Source: Gymnothorax reevesii (lineage: Eukaryota; Chordata; Actinopteri; Anguilliformes; Muraenidae). Taken from it: a stretch of DNA of 64,000 nt. The notes beneath the pieces are model-generated. The model ran no database searches and had not been told where the DNA came from. It saw nothing but the letters and a program-made list of their open reading frames with translations. The position numbers were made by a program, and so were the translations under genes. The number at the start of each line of letters is the position of its first letter. Position 1 is the first letter of the stretch. The stretch spans positions 68,721,679 through 68,785,678 of the forward strand of contig CM056586.1 in assembly GCA_029721435.1 (NCBI GenBank), written 5' to 3'. This document shows positions 49,171-62,258 of this stretch, one piece after another.

Positions 49171-49529
49171 GAGGGTTTGGGACTTTTTTATGATATCTGA
49201 AGTGGAACTTAACACCCTAATTCAGAGGCCATGATGTGAAATACTGTTAGGAGAAAAATCCACCGAGAGACTGGATATTGACAGGATGGCCTGTCTGCAC
49301 CTAAGCCTTGCTGCTTCCATCTGATTGACTCAAACATGTCACTTGATCACATGGGAGTCATCAGAAAAACTGTCCCGCAGATTGGTCTTTTTAGCCCACT
49401 ATAGACATTAGTGGAGATGGGTATTTCCTGAAAGAATTTAGTGTATCTTCTGAGGTTTGAATCTTTTAACTACTTGTCACCTGAGGTATAAATCAAAAAA
49501 GAAAAAAGACTTCAAGAAGAGTCATATTA

Positions 49530-49583
49530 CAAGCGGACAGAGATAATTAAGTGCAAAACGGTAGAAGCGGACAGAGATAATTA
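49530..49583. repeat. Direct repeat AGCGGACAGAGATAATTAA
   Basis: A 19-bp unit occurs twice, about 36 bp apart, downstream of the PPIG poly(A) site. Its origin is unknown. Confidence 0.8.
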
Positions 49584-49589
49584 ACCCTC

Positions 49590-51825
49590 TGTTATCCAAG
49601 TACCTTTCCAACTGTGTAAAAATAATTTCCCTTGGCAAATATGTTGATTATGGGCCAATATTTGGAAAAGAAAAATATGGCCCACCTTTCCAAAATGTAG
49701 CAGATCTACTACATTGGGTAATAATGTGAATGGAAAAATTAAAGTGACGGACCATTCAAGATTTCTCAAATGTTTATTTGGCTATAAGAAACAAAACCAG
49801 CAGGGTGTCCGGGCTGTTAACCCTTTCACTTCGTGTAGCAGATATGCTACAGTGGTTAATGGAGGATTAAGCGCAAACGGTTCTTAAAGGGCATGTATAG
49901 TGTTCCATGAAGATTTTGTTTGAGGGCCCCTGATTGCATCTCCCATGAAAACTGGGATATTTTAACCATGAGAAAAGCCTTGTTTTACGCACCACTGCAT
50001 AGATCAATTTACAATTTTCCGACGCAAATGGCTGAAAACAGTCACTACATCTTCAGAGCCCCATAAATCAAGAGGTTACATCCAATGCATTCCATTTTTT
50101 TCGGATCTGGGAGAAAAAATTTGGCATCTCTAATCATACCCGAATCTGGAATTTTCAATAGGCAAACTACAGTATGTACAGGTGTCCCTGAATATAACAC
50201 ATGGTGCCATCTTGGGAGAGTGCAGTTGCGCTTTTCCTCAAACTGTGCCTGGCACCCAATAATATCCACAGCGCAAGATGATAATGTCTATCCGGGGTAT
50301 TTTGGCATCATTTTTGGACAGTGGGAAGAAGTGGAGACACGTCCGTCTTTAAATATAATTTATACGCTAAATGGCAACAATAACAAGTGGTTCGCAACTT
50401 ATGCTGTAGGCAAACCCTTAGTCCCTCCGAGGTAACTCAATATTCATCAACATTGCAAGTTTAGCTTTACAGCGTCAACACTTAGCTTTACTTTTTTGAA
50501 ACATTATTACCTAACCAGTATGAAATACTCATAACCCTGCTGCGGTTTTGCCGTTCTGGCCTGGAAAAGAAAAACGACAGACTGACGGACCGGAGGATGG
50601 AAGTAGGAAAAGGCACATCAACACAATATGCATCTAGAAATTTGATTTTGTGGAAAAATGTTGACCAGTTAAGATGTTCTCGCCCAGAAAAGACGCATGA
50701 TGGACAGACATGCGAAAGGACAACACTAATTCTTAGATCTCCCTTTAATTCGTGGTGGGGGGGGATGAAAAAAAATCCCCCAAAGATTAACAGTGTACGC
50801 TAGCTGGCTTCAGCTGAAGCGTACAACTAAGCACTCCTCACTGTCAGTCATTTAGCAGTTACTGCTAACTTGTGTTAGCTAACATTAACATAAGCAGCTA
50901 TTGTAGTCTGGTAGTCTTGGCAGAAAATTTTCAGTCCTTTTAATCACAGTGATTAATGTCAACTAAATTGTAGAGATTCTGGTGGGGTTCAGCTGTATTA
51001 ATTTACATACTAACGAACAATAAAACGGCTGATGTGCCAGAAGACAGCAACATCTATTGCTGAATTATGAGATTATCCCGAGAGATGAGTGCATGGTACT
51101 AATTTTGGAATAATGGTCAAAACAGGATTAATAGAGCTGAAAGCCACTATAATCATATTACAGGTAGTGGATGTTTTTTTTTTTTTTTTTTGTTATGAGA
51201 CAAAAAAAGGGTTACATTTTCTTTCAGGCAGAAGATAATGAAAAATGCAGATCATTGTTGTGCTCGCAAGAGAAAACCTTGAGTGCTTGAGCATGTTTTG
51301 AGATTAGTTTTATTTGACCATGTTGGTAATCTACTTTCATCATACTCAGCTAAAAGTAATGTCATGAATGAGCGGGCAACCAACTTAGCTCCTGCAGTTG
51401 TGGTTTTTGAGGTGTGTGGGGTTTATACCTGTCCAGAGGACCAGGAGGGTGCTCTGGGATGGAGCTTCCCATTGTCAGCAGGTGGCCACTTCCTGTTTAG
51501 GACTGGCCACCTGCAACTGTGTTCCCATCTTTCATTTCCTTTCTCATGTCAAACAATTGAAGAGTTGTACATATGAGAAATGTTTTTGGAACCTGAAGGA
51601 TGAAAGAGGGAACAATGACGATGGAACATATGCATGTACTGTAACAGAAATGCTCCTAATACTGTGGACTGAGACTACAATGAACTGCAAGTTCTGTTTT
51701 TCTGATTGAAACTAATTATCAGCAGTTAAGGTAACATCTTTTTATTTTTGGAAAAAAAAAATAAATGAATAAAAAGCATGAGTATGATGTTGTTACTGTA
51801 GGTTATGTTCTTGCCACTGTATGTC
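49590..51825. other. Intergenic stretch between PPIG and TUBGCP3, left part
   Basis: I see no exon. An ORF at 50085-50435 (116 codons) has no recognisable motif and no support as a gene. A poly-G run (50756-50764) and a poly-T run (about 51175-51192) are present. Confidence 0.5.
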
Positions 51826-51829
51826 AGGT

Positions 51830-52020
51830 ATCGCCCTCACCCCATTTGTTTAGCGTCCCCATTTGTGAGTTTACGTTCGCGCTATTTGTCAGGCACTCCC
51901 AATTTGTCAGGTAACCTTCTCTCCATTATGTATTAGGGATCCCCATTTGTCAATTTCCCCTTTCTGTCAGGTTAAGTTCTCGCACCTATTTTTCAGGTGC
52001 CCACATTTCTCAGATAACGT
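51830..52020. repeat. Degenerate tandem repeat around TTTGTCAGGT / CCCCATTTGTCA
   Basis: Variants of CCCCATTTGTCAGG, interleaved with TTCTCGC-type spacers, recur about every 25-30 bp. The repeat is decayed, and copies differ at several positions. Confidence 0.7.
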
Positions 52021-52254
52021 CTTTGCAACCATTGGTGACTACGGAACGCTGGAAAATGTCTACCACTGAAAATTTAACAACCTGACATCAGAATTACCTG
52101 AAATGATTTCTGGTTCAGTCACAAACAGCTTGAAGAAAACCAGAAGGCCAGTAAACAAAAATTAAGACCCAGAAATTGCAGAGAATATTCCATAAATAAT
52201 CTCTCTCGAAACGCAGTCCTCGCCATGGTTTTCAGAGCGAGGTCTTGGGCAAAA

Positions 52255-52430
52255 AACTTCACCCAGGAGTATAACTGGGTACCAGTAAATTGTCATGGAA
52301 ACCTGACTAAGAGCTGGGAGATAACCTGCAATGGACCAGCATCCCATCCAGGGGGAGGAGCATCACTTCATTCTACTGAAACCGGAGTTAAGCACCGGCC
52401 TGATGAGCCAATAGGCTCAGAACAAACTTT
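52255..52430 (+). mobile_element. Interspersed retroelement-like tail
   Basis: GGGAGATAACCTGCAATGGA, then CATCCCATCCAGGG and GTTAAGCACCGGCCTGATGA, match a dispersed fish repeat as I remember it, probably a LINE tail. The family assignment is uncertain. Confidence 0.5.
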
Positions 52431-53926
52431 CTTCTTGAAACACAGTAACATATTTTCAATGACTATGTGATACATCTTTTGACGTAGTTTTCTATGAAAT
52501 GACAAGTTCAGCAAAAAATAAGTCAGTATTAAAAGAATTATTGCCAGCTGAAGCATAATCACTGTAATGAGACTCAATCATAGGCTCTTGAGTCTTTGTT
52601 TATTTAAATCCAAATGGTGACCATTTTGGACAGGCAGTGTACTCTGCCAGTACTGCGTTTACTGGCTGCATTAGTGTGCCCAAACTCACAGGATTCGATC
52701 TGGGGAGTCCTTCATGAATGAATGGGCTGGGCGGCCTGAAAGTAATTCTTGCACCTCAGCCCACCACCACCGCTTTTGCATCCAAAGTAAATACTACCAT
52801 CCCCGAAAGGTTTGGATGGAAAAACTGACGTTGACTGGTCTAGATCGAAAACAAAGCACTCAACAACATGGCAGAATAGGCGAAGAACCAAGTAAAACAT
52901 TTTAGGCCAAATTTACAGGTGTTTTTCTCTCAGAGGCGTATAACTTGGCAAATCAGACAACGAATCTCTGATATGAACACAAGTGCCCTTTTTACAGCAA
53001 CATTTGCAAATGGCTTCAAACACGCAAAACATTGCAACAAAAGTAAGCGTTCACTATCTGGCTCGAAAGCTGGACCAGACATTTTACAAGCAGATACTTA
53101 TAGGCTTATGATCAAATCGTTCCCAGAAGGACAAAATTTATATACTATAGATCCTGAAGTCCCCAATCATCTCAAGCTCTGCAGGTAGACATATTAAAGG
53201 TAAAATTGACTAAATTTCATCTTGGGTGCTGTTGCCCAAACCACTTGAAGCAACTCTGGATACCATTAGATTTCTCCCCAAATCATGAGGGAAACACTGA
53301 ATTCCATTCACAAACGACAAAATAAAACAAACATTATAAAACATGAGTGCTGTATTCAAACCTGGAAGAACCATTTAGTTCAAATTCTGACATCAGTTAC
53401 TTCAACGTACGTCACTCACCAAAAAAAAAAAAAAGTAGTAATCCATGAGATCCTATAGAAGTTGAGCATCCCACAGACCGACAGAAATACTGACCCATAC
53501 TGTGTGGCGCAAAACAGCAGGGGATATTGGAAAAACCAAACAAAGTACAATGAGATTTTAACATGGTGAGAATGTTTTTTCATATGGCAACAAAAACTTT
53601 GGAACCATTACATTGGCTTGATCAGGGCAACATTTATAAAATTTTCTGTCCAAAATTAAATAGCCTCTTAAAGAACACTGTTGCATAACCATAATTGAAG
53701 AGCCTTGTGCCAAAAGTACTCAAGTTACATTTTCACACACTGAGATGAGAACAGGAAAATGCCTTTTACATTTACATGAGTCCAGTCTCATTCTCAAAAT
53801 GGACATTTTGTGACTTTAGCACCATTAGAACTGGGGTCTTCAATCAGAGGACAGCATTTCAATAAAATACATTCTGCAAAACCAGGTAAACATAACAGCC
53901 CACAATTATAATGTAAAAAAAAGATA

Positions 53927-53932
53927 GTTTAT
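53927..53932 (-). terminator. Isolated AATAAA on the minus strand
   Basis: TTTATT here reads AATAAA on the minus strand, in the strand sense of TUBGCP3 but 3.8 kb past its stop. It could be a distal poly(A) site or chance. Confidence 0.2.
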
Positions 53933-54822
53933 TGAGGAGAGAACAGCAAGATGGCTTTTAAAGACTAGCAATATACACCTGCTAAACAAATAATGTTCAG
54001 GTCTAAGCGTGGTGCTTGAGAGGGCAGGCAGCACAGATAAATCTTAAACTTACCCTCTTCAAGAGGAAGACAAATTTTAAACATCCATATTTTTGCCAAG
54101 ACAAAGGACTGTGGCAAACATGAGGTCAAGACGCACTGAGGTTCCAACTTCAGAGGCTACCACTGCGCTATTCATCTGTGCAGGATGAATCTGAGCTTTG
54201 GGACCTGATCTTCAATCTGATCCTTCAAGGCAGTGAAGCCGAATCATGACAAGGGCCACAACGACAGCAGACAGGCACAACCTCCTCACGGTTCGGTAAC
54301 TCGCCAAATAAAAACAGTCAGTCTCTTTCTATTAGAATCATTTTGCCTCGGAGTATAACAGTATGACTGGATTAACAGCACGGCAAACAAATCTAGTCCA
54401 TAAACTTCAGAAGAGAGCAAGAACAGTCATCTGAAAACAAAGGACACTTTAAGGGAAAGAAATTATATAAAAATGCAACACAGACACAAACTGGAAAACT
54501 TAAACAATGCATATTAACAGAAGTTAGACCAAAAGGGAAAAGAAATGGATTTTGCTTCAATGTAGCACCCTGCTATAGTTTCAGAGACTAGGAACTCCGA
54601 TTTGACGAACTGATAAGACAGATTGTCCCGGAATTTAATTCTGTATGCATTGTCATGTTGTCAAACAAAAAGTGATATGAATAAATTTTTCATTAATTAC
54701 ATCAAACAAACGAATGAACACTCAATGTCACCGAGTTCAGATCAGTCCTTCATGTTCACTCATGCACTTACAGAAAACGGTGAGAAATAAATGTAAAACT
54801 TGACAAAAGTATCATGCATCCG

Positions 54823-56976
54823 TTAGGGGTGCAAACTAGTACTTTACTGAGTACTAGCCAAGTAAATCAAAACTGGTTGCAAAAAAAAAAATAAAAAAAT
54901 AAAAAAAATCCATAACCAATAATAATTCTGTAGTCCTGTATTTTTTCTACATTTTATCCCTGTAAGTTCCTGTGTCGCAAAAAACTCATGTTTGTTGCTT
55001 TATTTATTTCAACTTCTTAAATCCCAGCCACTGGTGATGCCTGCGTTACGGGATTTCAAGTTGAGTGTCATCAGATAGAAGCTGCTCATCTTTTATGCAT
55101 GATGGATCTCAACCTGCTACCGGCTGAGATCGCCTGATTAACAATCAATTGATTTCCTGAATTACCAAGACCAATACATAAGGGTATTAACAAAAAATAA
55201 ATTATTCATTAGAAAATGACCAAATGATCAGTATTCGGAAACACTGAAAACGTATATATAATACACTCCGTATTCTAAGGATGACGATTTTGCACGCAAT
55301 TAATTAATTCACAACTTTCTCTGAATTCCATCTCCTGTTTGAGCATTTTAAAATTTAAAGTGGAAACATCTTTGTGTCGAACGCAAAGAAACACTGGTGC
55401 AGCACAGCATCACTTCTAAGCGGAGTTATCATGTGCTGTTTAATAAGCTACAGGACATCATCACCCCCAGAAAATAAAAAAATTAATCAGACAAAATCCT
55501 AAATTTGAAAAAAAGGTATTTGTTGTATTAACTCATTCCCTACGGAATACTTTTAGATAAAATTGTCACGTTTGCACTGAACACTTTTCCTGAAAATTAC
55601 ACAATATAAAGTATTGAAGTACAGGTGGCCCATGATCGTGATTGTAAACTGATTTCGTATTTTCATCGGACTGCGAATGGTCATCCACGCCGCAGGCACC
55701 GGCTTACTGTAGGAAATGGTAGAATTCACTGCGCCATTGGCAGCGGCTTGCCGTAGGTAATGAGTTACTTTTTAATTAGTAATTAGTAAAACTTTTTAAT
55801 TTAATTAGCTTCCTTTAATAAATATCTCTCGAGAGTTTCCTCAACATAAATAAATGCAGGTAGCAGGCCAATCCAATGAAAGGCCTAAAATAACGATGAA
55901 ATAGCCGACAGTCGCGCTCTGGGGATCATCATAATCATTCATAAAATCCTTCCAAACCGATAGATTTTGTTGACACCATTGGTTGATACGTGTCCACAGC
56001 TTATGAGGGTATGAAAGTGACATTGAGATGGAACACTGAGCACCAAGGGAATGAAGATAGAAAATATAATCTTTTTCATAAGTACTGAAGTAATTTGTTA
56101 TAATTGTGCCACAGCTGTATGGAAGCGTATCGCGTTCACTTCAGGAAAAAAATCTGCCCCGTTTTTTCTGAATTAACAAGATGATTACCTCAGAATTACG
56201 AGGAAAGTCATCTCGTTAATTCAGAAAAACAAAGATTTTTTTATTCATGAAAAAATTTCTCGTATTTCCGAGATGATCATCGCGTTAATACAGAAAAGCA
56301 GCAGAATTTTTTTTCCATGAAAGTTTCTCGGAAATCAAAGATAATTATCTCGTTAATTCAGAAAAACAGAGTGGAGTTATATTTTCTCAAGTCAATGCAA
56401 TGCGCTTCCCGACAGGTGAAATGGTGAAATAGCTGGAATTATTGTTACTGGTTACTTTGTTAATAGAAATGAAATTCATGGCGCAGTTAATTTGCGGCTT
56501 GTCTGGCCCATTAACACATCTGCGCGCGTACAGCAGGCGGAAAGCAGTTCTTGATTGCAGCGAAAAATTTGGCTTTGAAATGTAATTACAAAAATGTACA
56601 AATACATTTTGTACAAATAATGCAAAATGTAATTTAATTCCATTACATACAGATTGAAGCAAAATTTTTCGCTACAATTTTTTACTTTTGGAATTTGGAC
56701 TTTTGGCTCCTATTGGTAATGTTCGGATCACAAGGGCTGGCAACAGTCCTACGCTGCCACCACTGGAATCAAATTCAACAAAAAAGTGTAATACTAATAA
56801 TATCAGTATAGCCTGATCTTTGTGTGCAAGTCTGCAGGAATACCAGGTTTAACCACAAATACTGGGTTTAAACAGAATGAATACAATACATCCAAAAAAG
56901 CTGCAGCACTCCAATATTAATTAAGAATTTGATTTTAAACGTGAATGAAGCTTCAAACTATTCCTTACACCCCTAA
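54823..56976. mobile_element. Candidate 2.15 kb DNA transposon bounded by TTAGGGGTG ends
   Basis: The left end TTAGGGGTGCAA and the right end TTACACCCCTAA are imperfect inverted repeats like those of a fish hAT group. No transposase is readable and no clear target duplication is seen, so the pairing may be chance. Confidence 0.35.
56140..56370. repeat. Tandem/inverted CTCGTTAATTCAGAAAAAC repeat
   Basis: Three copies of CGTTAATTCAGAAAAACA-like sequence and inverse-like TTTTTTCTGAATTAACAAGA surround GAGATGATC blocks with a period near 90 bp. Confidence 0.7.
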
Positions 56977-57490
56977 TTTTAAGATAGACTCATAACCAGC
57001 TCAGGTCACAACAGCCTAATCCTGCCCACAACTTTTTTAGACTGAACCGCATGGGGGGAAAAAAATATAAAAACAAACAAAATGGTTACTCAAGTGCTCT
57101 TTTGCGAAATGAGATGGGTATTCGGTAAGAGAAAAAGTTGAGCTTCTGCACCCCTGACATTCATAACACCAGAGAGATAAAGGTCTCCAGCACTGAACCA
57201 CACATCACACAGCAGGAAAGCACAGTGATCTCACCGAAAAAAAAAAAGACCAACCGTGACAGCCATGCTCGTGTTGTTTTCAGTATAGCAGTCCTCATTA
57301 TAATGCTTTCAGTAAGAGCGTACACAGTCCACACCCAGCTTTCAATCCTTCATTTATATCCCACCATCTCGCTTGTAATGCTGCATGACTGCACCTTAAA
57401 ACACTGCAATAATATTACGCTCACAAGAATTTCCCACAAACAGACAGACCCACATACATATAAACACAGACATAAACAATTGAAACAGCT

Positions 57491-57496
57491 TTTATT
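57491..57496 (-). terminator. TUBGCP3: Likely TUBGCP3 poly(A) signal
   Basis: TTTATT reads AATAAA on the minus strand, 278 bp past the TUBGCP3 stop, which would give a short 3'UTR ending near 57470. Confidence 0.45.
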
Positions 57497-57773
57497 GTAG
57501 TTTCAGGGTAGTTTTGCTGAAGTTTGCGTGATCTCTCTCTCACTCACACGCATACACGCTGAGAACAACACCAGCATCGCTATCGTGGCTGATAAAAAAA
57601 AATAAAAATTCTAACAAAACCACTTAACATCTCCAGAACATTCTGTGATTGACTCTTTGCAAATGATCTAACAGAAGGCGATTCATAAATAGTTTTTGGT
57701 CATTACTCTTTCTGAATTGGGTATAGTTTGAGGTTTCAATGAGCAGACCTTCCGTAAGTAAAAGTAAGGAGAG

Positions 57774-57935
57774 TTACACGTGTGAGCTGCGGCGCCCCCT
57801 GCCAGCTCCCAGGGAGGCTCGCAGGCGCGGGTCTCTGGCCTTATAATGTTCATTAAAATCCAGCCGGAAGCTCAGAAACTGTAGGCTCTCGTCTGAACTG
57901 GTCATCAGCAGCACCAGGAACTGCTGTACAATTCC
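57774..57935 (-). CDS. TUBGCP3: TUBGCP3 terminal exon
   Basis: This 162-nt exon encodes [20 protein letters not shown], then [17 protein letters not shown] and [13 protein letters not shown], then TAA. The acceptor is gtacag. Confidence 0.98.
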   Translation of the reverse strand, partial: GIVQQFLVLLMTSSDESLQFLSFRLDFNEHYKARDPRLRASLGAGRGRRSSHV

Positions 57936-60900
57936 CTGTACACAGAAGACAGGAAACATTCAGAAAGACATTCCGCTCTATAAATTTTCAGTTTATTGCT
58001 GCACCTCTGTCAATAGTCAGATTCATATATATTTGGACACCAACAATTAAATTATTTTAGCTGTCTACTATGGTGGACTTTCACCTTTAATTCGAGGATA
58101 TCTACGACCTCAATTCCAAAGCAATTCAAACAGTTTGAAATATGTACATGCAAACAGTGAGCAGTAATTTGATCCTGAACAGATGCTGACTTTCGAACAT
58201 TTTGCAGAGAACAGTTGGGAAGTCCTTCTTCTTAGGTCTGGAGAACACAACTTGAAAAGATGGACTCTTCAGTCCACAGCATTCATTTCTACTTCCCTGT
58301 CTGTCAAATTTAGATGAGTTCGAGCCCAGAGAAGTCGGCATGCTTCTAAATAGTGTTGGGACATGGTTTCCTCTTTGCATAGTAATATTCACATTCCATG
58401 ACGAGCTGATGTCGTAAGCGATGTTCACGTGTCCATAAATATTTCAGAAGACTTGTGTACATGTGTTATGTCCATCAGAGAGAAGTTGATTCTTTTCATT
58501 TTCCAGTGTATTGGTTTTTCAAAACGAAAACCATTCAGAAATTACTGTACCTATGTTTTAGACACATTTGGAACAATTCCATAAGGCAAAGATGCTTCCA
58601 TAAATCATAAAAAGAAAGCTTTCTGAACTTTGCTGGATCTGCATACTGTTAAAAACGGAATCAAATCAACATTTGGTGTCAACCTTTTGCCTAAAAATTA
58701 GGGCTATTGTGCCGCAGCTTTATAGTTCTACAAGATAATTGGCTGTTTGAAGGTTCCAAGCATATAGGAAAACTTGACTCAGTTCTGATTTCTAGTGGGT
58801 TACTTTATTGGATTAGATTCAGTCAAATTCTCCAAAACTCACTGAATAGTGGTCAACAGAGCAGATGCACAATGATCCAAAGCATGTGGCCATAGCAACT
58901 GAAGAATTTCATCCCTTGCACCAAATGCCAAACCAATCCTTTCTCATTCATGCATGAACTGTTTTTAAGGCTTTATTACTCAGGATTTGAGTGTCGCAGA
59001 GACTGTAAAAATGGCTTCAGTGAAGCTACTTGGAATTCAACATATTTTATTTTGTTTTGCAATATTGGGATAAAAAAGTTCCACAGATGAAAAGAAACTT
59101 AATGAGAATTTCTCACGGCACAAAATTCCACATCATGAGCAAGAGGATAATATTATATATTAACCTTAGAGGCAGTTAAAATGAGGAGGCTGAAATGCCC
59201 CATGCATTTAGTCTTCAATCCCTTGCAGAGAACCAACTGAAAGATTTTTTGCCACTGAAACCATGTAAAAAATTCTTTGCAGTACTGTGTTATTGACACA
59301 ATAATTAAAAAATAATGAAAAACTTATCCTCACTGCCTACAGAAATCATTCACTCTTTCACACTGTTATACTCCAGAGGATTTAAGGGCCATTCCGTCTC
59401 AAATGGACCAGTATTTGTAACCATCTCTCAGATTGTCCTGATTTTTTCCACCAGCAGTTGCTAAATGTACATGGACAAAAATCCCAAAATTTTGGCTGCC
59501 AACTCCAGCTGGTTACAAAAGGGCAGCCATTTTAAAAATCGCCTACAATTGTGGATGGAACAAAAACCAGCATACACAGTGGGCCCCCAGGAACGACGTT
59601 GAAGACCACTGGCTTAATGAATGAGAGCCCGCTTCAACTGATGCTATGTTTTTGTTTCAAGGCAGTAAACAAGTGCCATTTATGTGAAACTCTTACAGCG
59701 TCAGCGAGGTACCTGGGTACAGATTGTGCAGATCAAATCCATACCAGATTACTAGGCTACAAACTGCAGACCTTTTGCCATAGTTTCGCAATATCCCTAT
59801 TGATACTACTAAATACTCTGTACGTGTGTATACATGGCGATATTGTTTTCACAAAATATCTATTTTATGTTTTGGAAGATTACATTAAAACAAAGCAGAA
59901 TACCTCTCTAATTTTTGTAACAAGCCCAACATACCATTTGCCTCAGCCACTCGCATCTCAACAGGCTTCATAAATGCTTGTGAAGAACACCTTTCTCCAG
60001 TCAACACTCCATTAAAAAAATACCACTAAATTGAAGGATGCCAGCCATTTGCTTGGTCATTGACAAACAAATAACAAAGTGGAGGGGATATGGAGTGAAG
60101 AGGTGAGTGCAGTGCTGGAGTTCATTTAATGTCGCAGCTCTGCAAAAGGAGTACCTGGTAAAAATGTGAAAGTATCCTCAGCTGGGAGCGCATTTTTGGT
60201 ATGGTCTCCTGAAACTCCTGAACACGCCTGGCCTCCTCCGCCTCGTCCGCAGCTGTTACACCCCATTCACCCTAAAAACAAAGAGAGGGAGTCTATCAGC
60301 CACTCCATTCATCCCATGAACAAGCACAACTCCAACTAACGTCCACTCCCCCTACACACAGCCCCAAAAGCCCAATTCCTCCCCCTCCACGCAGCACAAA
60401 GTGGCTCTCCAGGCGTCCCCGAGCGATCAGTAAACTTAGTGAGCTGATCTTACACACACACCCAACCCCTCCCAGCCTCCTCAGCTGCGCACCCTCTTCC
60501 ATTCCCATCCCCACACCTCTTCCTGGCGTAGCCTCTTCCTCTCTTCAAACTGCAGTCTGTGCTGTAGCTCCTCCAGGCTGGAGCGGTAAAGCGCGTCCTG
60601 TGCGTTCTGAAACTCTATGATCTGGTCAAAGATGGCCCTCAGCTGGTTCAACAAGGACTGTGGGCGAGAGAATGAGAATCCTCACATAAAGATCACCTCA
60701 TTATTAGAGTTCTGATCTCAACATTACGGTTGTCACAATATCATAATGATGCCTGCAAAACGTTCAGAATCATTACCACAATACCACGGTCAAAGCATCT
60801 CAGTGTAATCGAAATAACACAAAATTTCATGAAAACCTAAAGCACTGTCAAGTTTGACAACAGCGACTTTGGTCATTAGAATGTTTGTTAGAGCACTGCT

Positions 60901-62258
60901 ATGGTTTTAAGTACTTTCATGGAGGAGACAGGCAATTAATGTCTGATAAGTTGATTTACTAAAGCATCTTCAGTTCAGCATTTGATCTGCATTCTCTCCA
61001 TTAGATGGATTCCCAACACGGCCATCTTCAGTCACACATCCTTCGGCAGTCTTCAACTGGTAAGGCGTTAGATAAAAACAGTAGGCTACCATAATAGACA
61101 CTATACACATTGTGGCTATTATTAGGTATACCTTAAATGTCACACCTGTGCATTAATGCAAACAAGTCGACATGGTCTACAACATCCCCCGCCAATCGTG
61201 TGCTTCTTATTTTCGAACTCCATCAAGGCCTTTATGGTCTGAAGCCACACACCAAATTTGGTTACTGTATCTGTAGTAGTTTCTGAGTAAAGCTGTCCCC
61301 TTTATCTCGGACGGACGGACGGACGGAAGGACAGACGGACGGTCAAACCTATATCCCCCTCCCACTTCGTGTTGGCGGGGGCTAATAATCAGCCAATCAG
61401 GTCGCAGCAGTGTAGGCAGAAGCTCATGCAGATGTAGTTTAGGAGCTTCAGTTAATGTTTACATCACACATCAGAATAGGGAAAAACGTAGACATGAGGT
61501 CAGGATTCGGCATAAACAACACGTCTCCACAACTCCATCCGGCCTGGGGTCAGTGGTTCAGACAGGTACTGGTGCTTAAATGGTGCGGGAGATATTTTCC
61601 TAGCACACTATAGCAGGCCTCGAACTTTTAAGGGGCACCACAGCAAAGTCTGCCGCTACCTTGGGGAGACAGCAGTAAATCCACCATGGAGCTTTAGGTC
61701 ATCACGTTAGCTAATAAAAAGTAAAGGTCCGTAGTCTCAGATGTTCCTCGCATGAAGTGACCAATCAGCGTGCACTATGCAAATCAAAACAATTCTCGAA
61801 AGAAAACGTTTCCCGTATTTTTCCTCGCTTTCTGTCTTGGAAATTGGCTCAGTATTGCGCTGGGACATAGTTTGGGCATTGCTATAATGCAACTACAAGC
61901 AGAGGACATTCCAATCAAATGCCAGGTCGTGAACTCCAAGCCCTGCTATAGGCTCCTTAATATCAGCTGAGTATCACTGAAATGCCAACCATAGCACATG
62001 AACATGTGTTCTGTATGTGCGCATGTTCTTGTATCCGCGCACACGCGCACGCGCACGCACACCCACACCCACACGCACACGCACACGCACACGCACACGC
62101 ACACGCACAAAGATCTCAGACTGTACCCTGTTGTTGGAGTCCAGCAGGCAGCGGGAGATGATGGTGTTGAGGAAGATCTCATGAGCAGCGATGATGTGAT
62201 CCAGGTCCTGTGCCTGTTGCACTTTCTTCCACAGCTCATCCCACGAACACTCCAGGAC
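57774..62258 (-). CDS. TUBGCP3: Gamma-tubulin complex component 3, last four coding exons
   Basis: Coding exons in transcript order: 62258-62127, 60657-60517, 60271-60155 and 57935-57774. All are phase 0 with GT-AG introns and give the last 183 residues; the human protein is about 907 aa. GCP3 pairs with GCP2 in the gamma-tubulin small complex and the ring complex that nucleates microtubules at centrosomes. This region is the helical C-terminal half of the GRIP2 (gamma-tubulin-binding) domain: [40 protein letters not shown], a charged stretch [20 protein letters not shown], and [20 protein letters not shown] ending GRRSSHV. The last segment separates GCP3 from GCP2. Upstream exons are outside the window; none was found between 62259 and 64000. 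It converges on PPIG. Confidence 0.97.
57791..57807 (-). promoter_or_regulatory. CTCF-like motif inside TUBGCP3 coding sequence
   Basis: On the minus strand this reads AGCTGGCAGGGGGCGCC, close to the strong CTCF core GCAGGGGGCGC. It overlaps the codons for the basic C-terminal tail. Confidence 0.4.
58018..58445. mobile_element. DNA-transposon-like repeat in TUBGCP3 intron
   Basis: The left end ATATATATTTGGACAC and the right end (reverse complement AAATATTTATGGACAC) are imperfect inverted repeats like a widespread fish element. No coding sequence is seen. Confidence 0.6.
58446..60154 (-). other. TUBGCP3 intron remainder
   Basis: I see no exon, RNA gene or clear repeat. The ORF at 59551-59973 (140 codons) shows no family motif. 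Confidence 0.5.
60155..60271 (-). CDS. TUBGCP3: TUBGCP3 exon, [20 protein letters not shown]
   Basis: This 117-nt exon continues [19 protein letters not shown]. The acceptor is tgtttttag and the donor gtactc. Confidence 0.97.
60517..60657 (-). CDS. TUBGCP3: TUBGCP3 exon, [20 protein letters not shown]
   Basis: This 141-nt exon continues [20 protein letters not shown] and ends KRLRQEE. The acceptor is gcccacag and the donor gtgtgg. Confidence 0.96.
61180..61390. repeat. Interspersed repeat with (GGAC)n core
   Basis: GGACGGACGGACGGACGGAA at about 61312 is flanked by AACCTATATCCCCCTCCCAC and TTCGTGTTGGCGGGGGCTAA, which I recall as a dispersed fish repeat. It lies in a TUBGCP3 intron. Confidence 0.6.
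62037..62109. repeat. (CA)n/(CACG)n microsatellite
   Basis: A 70-bp purine-pyrimidine alternating tract begins CGCGCACACGCGCACGCGCA and becomes CACACG units. It lies next to the TUBGCP3 donor at 62126 and could form Z-DNA. Confidence 0.95.
62127..62258 (-). CDS. TUBGCP3: TUBGCP3 exon, [20 protein letters not shown]
   Basis: This 132-nt exon continues [20 protein letters not shown] and ends SNNR. The acceptor is tgtgtag and the donor gtacag. A (CA)n repeat begins 18 bp past the donor. Confidence 0.97.

Noticed and set aside
50085..50435. 116-codon plus-strand ORF between PPIG and TUBGCP3
   Set aside because: It has no recognisable domain, neighbouring exon or promoter, and open frames of this length occur by chance in this window.
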